Shown here one piece after another: positions 7,486 to 12,250 of a stretch of 12,250 nt of DNA (position 1 is its first letter; each line of letters opens with the position of its first letter). Origin of the DNA: Physocladia obscura (lineage: Eukaryota > Chytridiomycota > Chytridiomycetes > Chytridiales > Chytriomycetaceae); the NCBI GenBank assembly GCA_027596945.1, contig JADGJH010001056.1:1-12250 (forward strand). The letters run 5' to 3'. Below the pieces are notes generated by a model, which was not told the DNA's origin, did no database searches, and saw only the letters and a program-made list of their open reading frames with translations. Position numbers and translations under genes: made by a program.

Positions 7486-8725
7486 TTAAAATCCATATTT
7501 ACTGAAAGTTGTAGCCTTATTTTGTCTCCGGTCAGCATACGATTCTTTGAGCTCTTGTTCACGGGCTGTCAAACAGTTTTAGGGTTGGTAATTTATTGTA
7601 AAAAATGGTGCATGGTTACCTTTAGCCTCAAAAGCCAATGCCATAATATTATGCTTTGTTTTCGCAAGTTTGCTTGGCTTGAGATGCTCAAAAGCCTTAG
7701 CGTCTACCTTCTCCTTTGACAAATTTCGAATATTTTGTTGACGCACTTGTTCCCCCCCAAGCTGATCCTCATGATTAAGATCAAAAATTTCAACAGCTGT
7801 GCCACTTCGGTGGCCAAGTTTATGCAAAGCAGTGTCATCGAGTTGTATGTTCGCATAACGAGTTATCTCCGTTTCGTCTGATTGGTGATCAGAAAAAGAA
7901 TTCGCAGAGTCAGCTTCAGGATTATATATGTAAGAAGTTGATGCAGATGCGGAGTATAAATACGACGAAGACGCAGATGGCAAGGATATTTGTCGTTTGT
8001 TATTTGGTACAGTCTCATGAAATTCGTCGGCGTATGAGATTGACGGCTTGAAGCGTGCGGAAATTGGAGGAATTGGAACAGATATGAAAGCTGGGATGTC
8101 TGTTGGAAATTTTCGAAATAATTAATAAAAAAATTAAACCAAATTGAAACGAACCAAGAGTAAAGAAGCTTTCGCTGTCATTCTTTTCTTGCTCCTCTTC
8201 TTTTTCTGAAGTGCGAAGTTTTTTCGGAGTGTGTTCATTCGATTGTCTTGTTTCGGGTGCGGCAGAGGTGGAGAGTCTTTTCCGAATATTCTGCGGAACT
8301 AATGTTGTGCTGCTCACAGCGGAGGAATCGGATACAGCTGTTAGCGATACCTTCGGTTTCGGTAGAAAACTAAACAGGCCGGCACCTCGGGGCCGAGGCT
8401 GCTGAGCAACCGTTGGTTCGTCATCCGAAAGCTCTTCCGGCAGATTCAAAACGATTGTCGTATGTTTTTTTTGTTTCTTAACAGGTTTTTCGGTAACTAC
8501 AGCAGAAATGCTTGAGGGAGCCGGTAACGACGTCAACAAGTTGTGCTGGCTTTGTGTTTCGCTGAAACTTGATTTTGGTTTGATTGGTGGTGAAATATCG
8601 ACCTTGTTGCTAGCTCCGCTGCCGCTGACATCGTCGTTGTCATCGTCACTATTATAGTTGCATATAAAGTTCTGTCGAAGCTGACGTTAATATAAGAGCA
8701 ATTAATGTCATGCTTTGTTTACCAT
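7486..8725 (-). CDS. PRCC: PRCC homologue (proline-rich nuclear protein)
   Basis: Human PRCC is a nuclear protein linked to pre-mRNA splicing factors and to the mitotic checkpoint protein MAD2L2, best known as a TFE3 fusion partner in papillary renal carcinoma. Exons are 8725-8723 (ATG alone), 8671-8155, 8099-7620 and 7565-7486; introns are 51, 55 and 54 bp, GT-AG, with consistent phases, giving 359 residues. The N-terminus M-NFICNYNSDDDND parallels human MSLVAYASSDES. It is followed by LLTSLPAPS (residues 46-54; human LFASLPAP), KKQKKHTTIVLNLPEELSDD, and LFSFLPKPK (100-108), a family hallmark. The C-terminal block HEDQLGGEQ (human GDDQLSGAQ), KHNIMALAFEAKAREQELK and the ending SKYGF (human AKYGF) confirms the last two splice junctions. 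The central part is acidic and Ser-rich with Lys/Arg patches, fitting a largely disordered nuclear protein. It diverges from TRMO and is followed at 91 bp by TIM17. Confidence 0.92.
8672..8722 (-). other. Intron directly after the PRCC start codon
   Basis: The minus strand reads TCAATG then GTAAAC, and 51 bp later TTCGACAG then AACTTT, in phase 0. The downstream exon has no in-frame ATG before conserved PRCC sequence, so the Met must come from upstream, and this ATG supplies it with the N-terminal length expected for the family. A second ATG at 8710 inside the intron starts a frame (MTLIAL) that resembles the PRCC start by chance but stops within 19 codons. Confidence 0.65.
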
Positions 8726-8789
8726 TGAGTGATGTTTCCAATCAGACCTGCTTTTTTCGTAGTTTTTTGTTTCGAATTTGACAAATAAC
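8726..8789. promoter_or_regulatory. Compact divergent promoter between PRCC and TRMO
   Basis: Only 64 bp separate the PRCC and TRMO start codons, which face away from each other. The interval must hold both 5' UTRs and probably a shared core promoter, unless a start site lies inside a gene. It has a CCAATCA box on the plus strand at 8738-8744 and T-rich tracts around 8752-8770, but no TATA box. Co-regulation is an inference from geometry. Confidence 0.55.
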
Positions 8790-10287
8790 ATGAGTCTCAA
8801 GGCAGCTTTGCGCAGTTTTTTGCTTGTTGTGGCCGGAATCGCGTTGTCCGAAAGCGTTCGAATGATTATTCGGAAAATGGACAATACTCCAGAGATATGG
8901 GACAATGTGGATCTCGGATCACCAAAGAAGCTAAATCCGGCATGGAAAACTGAAAAGCGAGACAAAAAAAACAAGGGCAAGAAACTGTCCCAAGAACAAT
9001 CGGATACGCAACCAGATAATCGTGATACTTTCAACTTCAAACCGGAAAGTGAATTTAATAATCACAAACATTGCCGTCAACGAATTCACGCTGAACGCGC
9101 TGGTCGTATTGCTGCTGAACGTTTAATTCGCGAAAACGTTGTCAAAATTATCTCAGATTCCAATGTCGGCTTTCCATCGCTTGTAATTGGGCATGTCGAA
9201 TCCGCGTTCGTTTCCAAAAGAGGTACGCCGCGTCAGGGCCTTCTAGTTGGCTCAAGTCGTGGCTTTCTGCAGTTTTCTTCTGATCTTCCTGTCGAATCAT
9301 TCAGTGGACTTGAAGATTACTCGCACTTAATTGTTTTGTTCATATTCCACGACAACACGAATTTGCCAAAATTATTGCTTCGCTCGGCCGCTTCGTCTTC
9401 TGAAATTCCGAACTCTGATCCTCTGTCAACGCGTTCATCCACTCTTGCAACATCAAAGTTCAACGCAAAAGTTCCCTTGTTTGCAGCGAAAGTTTTTCCT
9501 CCGTTGCTCAAGGGTGAAAATACTGGAGTTTTTGCCACTCGATCCCCACATCATCCGAATCCTTTTGGCCAAAGTCTTGTACGCATTGAAGCAATTGACG
9601 CGAAAAATCGTCGTATTCTTATTTCTGGTTTAGATATGGTGGTTATTCGATTTGATTTGATTTTTTTAATTGTAAAAGCAGATTGAAGGAACTCCGATTC
9701 TGGATATCAAGCCATGGAATCCAGCAGATTGCCCAGTTTGTTTGCATGCTATAGTGTGTCATGGGAAAAAAGTTTGTGAGCCGTGGGACAATTCATCTGA
9801 TAGCCTATGCCAACAAGCATCAAATGAATTTGATAAAATTGCCAAAGCTTCATTTTCATCAGGAACAGCAAACCCATGTGCTGGATCATTTGCAACACGC
9901 GTACCAGGATGGGTTGAAGCAGGAATCTCAGACCCATACGAATTACCAGTTGAGTATGAGTCGAGTGCTGTCGGAACGCTCACGGAACTTGTGAATGCAG
10001 GAAAGCTAAAATTCTATGCACCAGGTGAAACTGAAAGCGTAAAAGCGGCTCTTCGTGCGATTTTGTCCCTTGATATCCGGAGTTTTCATCAGGGTCGGGG
10101 TAAAAGAGGAAAAAGTCCAAAAAGTGCTCGTGATGTTGCTGAGGACACAGCAAAAAGAAATGAACATGGGCAAAATTACGAAGTTAATTATGACACTTTA
10201 AATGTGCTTTTTACTGTTAAACAACAAGGAGAGGATGATGATCCATTTGTTTTGGTTAAAACTGTTCAGCTAAGCGAACCATTATAA
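8790..10287 (+). CDS. TRMO: TRMO, tRNA (adenine37-N6)-methyltransferase
   Basis: TrmO uses S-adenosylmethionine to methylate N6 of threonylcarbamoyladenosine at tRNA position 37. Exons are 8790-9638 and 9682-10287 (stop TAA) with a 43 bp phase-0 intron; the junction restores DM-IEGTPILDIKP, matching the family's DMxxGTPVLDIKPY. The product is 484 residues (human 441). In order: an N-terminal extension of about 117 residues with a hydrophobic stretch (LRSFLLVVAGIAL, residues 7-19) and Lys-rich low complexity; IGHVESAF and KRGTPRQG; GLEDYSHLIVLFIFHDN; PPLLKGENTGVFATRSPHH; then the DIKP block. The second half carries VPGWVEAG, a family C-terminal domain with DIRSFHQ (compare DPRSVYR), and YDTLNVLF. 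An insertion of roughly 40 residues precedes PPLLKG. The signature Arg of RSPxRPN is His here. The first ATG was chosen; a later one (8877) would remove the hydrophobic stretch. Confidence 0.93.
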
Positions 10288-10833
10288 AATACAAAAATAT
10301 TTCAAATTCTTTGAAAATTGAAAACAAGAAAAGTACACAGTTGCACATCCCTCAAATGAATTATCTGCAAGACAATGATTCAGATAAGATTGAATCCAAA
10401 TCAGATAGTAGGAGAATGAGATCAAAAGCATTTTTTTGTGCATTGATGCTTTCTTTCTTTTCCTTATTTCTTGTTTGGCAGTGATTCATTGAACTTGTTT
10501 AAATGTTGCATAAATTAATTTTCTTCTTTTCTTTGTCTAATTCAAGTTTGCACTAAAGATATTAAATTTCTTGTTCAAATCTTGTGGTTTGTCTGAATTA
10601 AAACTTTTAATTTTCTTTTATCTTTTCTATGCTCTAGTCTTATGCTGAAGACTTGTAATTTTCCTTTTAAAATTTCTGCTTTAAAGTTTCTCAGTGTTCA
10701 ATTACAATTTTCTGTCGGAGCACTGGTTGTAATTGTTTGACTCCAATTATGTTGCACGGATTTTCTGTGATTCACAAAATGATTCTTGAAGTTTTTTTTC
10801 AAACTTCAATCTGGTCTGTTTAAAATTCGAGAA

Positions 10834-11079
10834 TCATAGTATTTCATGAATTGCAGCAAAGTAATTCTGACAAATCACAAAATTTGATTTGTGTCCTAAA
10901 TCATGTAAAATCGCAAAGAAATCTGTGGCCACTTGAATATTCAATAATTTCTGCTTCTGAGAATAAATTTCCATTATTTTCTCATTATAACATTGGCCAG
11001 TAGATTTAATCCCAACTGAATTGAATGAAATTTGACAGCTCTGACATCTAAATTTTAATTTCGGACATTTGCTGGTCAT
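10834..11079 (-). CDS. Hypothetical 81-residue ORF, possibly transposon-derived
   Basis: This ORF has an ATG start at 11079 and stop at 10834. The protein opens MTSKCPKLKFRCQSCQISF with a C-x6-C-x2-C cluster, followed by a mixed helical region (KIMEIYSQKQKLLNI) and a His/Cys-containing tail. I do not recognise a family. The Cys-rich start followed by helices is reminiscent of N-termini of transposase-like proteins, but there are no terminal repeats or catalytic motifs. It could be one exon of a larger gene, a relic, or chance. Confidence 0.25.
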   Translation of the reverse strand: MTSKCPKLKFRCQSCQISFNSVGIKSTGQCYNEKIMEIYSQKQKLLNIQVATDFFAILHDLGHKSNFVICQNYFAAIHEIL

Positions 11080-11098
11080 TCAATCTGATTAAAATCAT

Positions 11099-11160
11099 CC
11101 TATATATATTATGATATAATATATAACAATAATTATAATACTAATACTAATATATAAATT
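11099..11160. repeat. AT-rich low-complexity tract
   Basis: An almost pure A/T stretch of irregular TA, TATAAT and TAATACTAA units, with no precise period. It is probably a decayed microsatellite. Confidence 0.6.
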
Positions 11161-11382
11161 TGAACTCAGTATTTCAGTATACAACTCTGTGATTCCTGTA
11201 AAAGATTATTCCTTTTCCTCAGCTTTGAATAATTCAGCAATGTATTAAGGTATTTAAATTCGCGAAATTTCGAAATTTTCGAATTTTACTTCTAATATTG
11301 GTGCTAATACTAATTATAGTGGAAGATCTCAAAATTTGATCCCCAGATTTTGTCCTGCTGTTGTCTCTGTTAATTGGAGAAA

Positions 11383-11721
11383 ATGCCCAAGAAAACATTC
11401 AAAAACATGTGGGTATTTTTTTTAACTGCATTACCTGATCTTTCAGAAGGTCAAAATTTATCTGAAGAGGTTTTGAGTATGTCAAAAGTCTACTCTGCTG
11501 AGATGCTACTTGTTTACCAGGAAGAAACCTTACAAGAAACTAATACCAAAAAAAAAGAGAAAGAAGAAAAATGTGAAGCTGTTAAAAAGACAAAATTGGA
11601 GAAGGAGAACAGTATATTGATCAAAAACGGTCTAAATCAATGCCACAGAAATAACAGTTTGATCAGATACACAAACTTTGGCAATCTGGAAAGAAATGGT
11701 TTTCTTGCCCAAAATGCATGA
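11383..11721 (+). CDS. Hypothetical ORF with a charged Lys/Glu helix
   Basis: The ATG at 11383 opens 112 codons. The first half has a hydrophobic patch (MWVFFLTALPDL) and ordinary composition; residues about 45-75 are very rich in Lys and Glu (KKKEKEEKCEAVKKTKLEKE), a likely coiled coil or single helix. The last 20 residues overlap, in another frame, the Cys-cluster candidate exon starting at 11658. The true protein may therefore leave this frame by splicing or frameshift before its TGA. I recognise no family. Confidence 0.3.
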   Translation: MPKKTFKNMWVFFLTALPDLSEGQNLSEEVLSMSKVYSAEMLLVYQEETLQETNTKKKEKEEKCEAVKKTKLEKENSILIKNGLNQCHRNNSLIRYTNFGNLERNGFLAQNA

Positions 11722-12250
11722 ACTTTCATCTTTGTGAAAAGTGTAAGAAACAATGGAAAGAGCATGGTGGTGATAATGTTAATGGCTGTAAAGGGTGAGG
11801 ACAAAAAAAAAATTTTTTGCTGATTAATTTCAACCACCTTTATCATTTTCATCATCAATAAAATGCAAATTGAAAATTATGATATTTATTCATTTTTAAA
11901 TGACTGATTAGATGGCTACATGCTTGTTGAAAATAAACAAAATTTTTTGGTTTGTTTTTGGATATTTGGTTTGTTTTTAAACACAAACTCATTGAATGTA
12001 CAGAAAACAAAAACCAGTCAACACCACAGGAGAGTGCCAATTTTTTGCTACCTTGCTGCTTCTGGTAAGTCTTTTATAGCCCTTTGTTAAATATAATGAA
12101 ATTACATTTAGATATACAAACTGAATGCACAATATTAAATGTTAAATGAAATAGTTGATATTTTATTGGTGTGATTGGAAGAAAATTGTTTATTTGACAG
12201 GCACATGATCAAGTAATTGTGCAACAGAAATGGAGGAATTTTAACTTCCA
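11658..12250 (+). CDS. Partial split gene of unknown type with a zinc-binding-like Cys cluster
   Basis: Three candidate exons fit together: 11658-11794, 12004-12064 and 12201 to the right edge. Acceptors are ATAACAG, TGTACAG and TTTGACAG; donors are GTGAGG and a perfect GTAAGT. Phases 2 and 0 agree at both joins and the joined frame stays open. Introns would be 209 and 136 bp, longer than elsewhere here. The first exon encodes KKWFSCPKCMNFHLCEKC then WKEHGG and a further Cys. The spacing C-x2-C-x5-C-x2-C followed by His resembles ZZ-type zinc fingers and also the IBR/RING2 modules of RBR ubiquitin ligases; the fragment is too short to choose. The upstream part may be the Lys/Glu-rich ORF at 11383. 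It could also be a mobile-element gene. Confidence 0.38.

Larger units (their letters stand above)
10288..11382. other. AT-rich intergenic region downstream of TRMO
   Basis: There is no AATAAA close to the TRMO stop; ATTAAA-type hexamers appear near 10560 and 10598, which would give a long 3' UTR. The sequence is T-rich on the plus strand to about 10830. An AT-repeat tract with TA and ACTAAT units spans about 11099-11160. A cluster of TTCG palindromes lies at 11255-11286. Apart from the weak ORF listed separately, no gene is visible. Confidence 0.4.

Noticed and set aside
8211..8405. Plus-strand ORF opposite PRCC exon 2
   Set aside because: It is the antisense shadow of the PRCC SLFSFLPKPK region.
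8708..9040. 110-codon ORF on the minus strand overlapping TRMO exon 1
   Set aside because: It is antisense to conserved TRMO sequence and has no family features. It does pass through the PRCC ATG in frame, but an N-terminal extension of PRCC from it would not match the family start.
9317..9538. Antisense ORF opposite TRMO exon 1
   Set aside because: It is a shadow of the TRMO reading frame; the plus-strand frame carries the conserved motifs.
9749..9994. Several ORFs in other frames over TRMO exon 2
   Set aside because: They are shadows of the real exon, whose frame is fixed by the DIKP and C-terminal motifs.
11946..11978. Direct repeat of TTTGGTTTGTTTTT
   Set aside because: It is a T-rich low-complexity duplication of 14 bp with no evident function.
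1..12250. tRNA or rRNA genes, CRISPR arrays, bacterial operons
   Set aside because: None were seen on either strand; the window is eukaryotic nuclear DNA and shows no cloverleaf, rRNA core or regularly spaced repeats.

Overview
The window reads as nuclear DNA of an animal, most likely an invertebrate with small introns. It holds orthologues of four conserved eukaryotic genes (BRCA2, PRCC, TIM17 and TRMO). All are split by GT-AG introns of only 43-98 bp and set in AT-rich DNA with retrotransposon debris. No prokaryotic signals were seen, and the standard genetic code fits all four genes. The species cannot be named from the sequence; clade I nematodes, flatworms and other compact metazoans are possibilities only.

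Layout. (1) Bases 1-3600, minus strand: the 5' part of a BRCA2 homologue with eight recognisable BRC (RAD51-binding) repeats, running off the left edge just after the array. (2) Bases 3600-6540: no intact gene. This stretch has a decayed ORF on the minus strand, a possible hAT transposase tail, and a clear but stop-riddled Ty1/copia RT-RNase H relic. A 1.34 kb block here (4760-6095) contains no CpG dinucleotide. (3) Bases 6581-7394, minus strand: a complete TIM17 gene in four exons. (4) Bases 7486-8725, minus strand: a complete PRCC gene in four exons, whose stop lies 91 bp upstream of the TIM17 start codon. (5) Bases 8790-10287, plus strand: a complete TRMO gene in two exons, divergent from PRCC with only 64 bp between the start codons. 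(6) Bases 10288-12250: AT-rich DNA with two weak ORFs and, at the right edge, three phase-compatible candidate exons of an unrecognised gene with a Cys-rich zinc-binding-like cluster.

The genes serve unrelated housekeeping roles: homologous recombination (BRCA2), nuclear RNA-processing or checkpoint function (PRCC), mitochondrial protein import (TIM17) and tRNA-A37 methylation (TRMO). Their proximity looks like compact packing, not one pathway.

The most interesting points are these. In both PRCC and TIM17 the start codon forms the whole coding part of exon 1 and is followed at once by an intron (ATG|gt, phase 0), and BRCA2 has an intron ending one base before its ATG. Most BRC repeats carry FxxG where FxxA is expected. 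A two-BRC unit has been duplicated in tandem. Finally, the transposon-bearing DNA is CpG-free while the neighbouring exons are CpG-rich.
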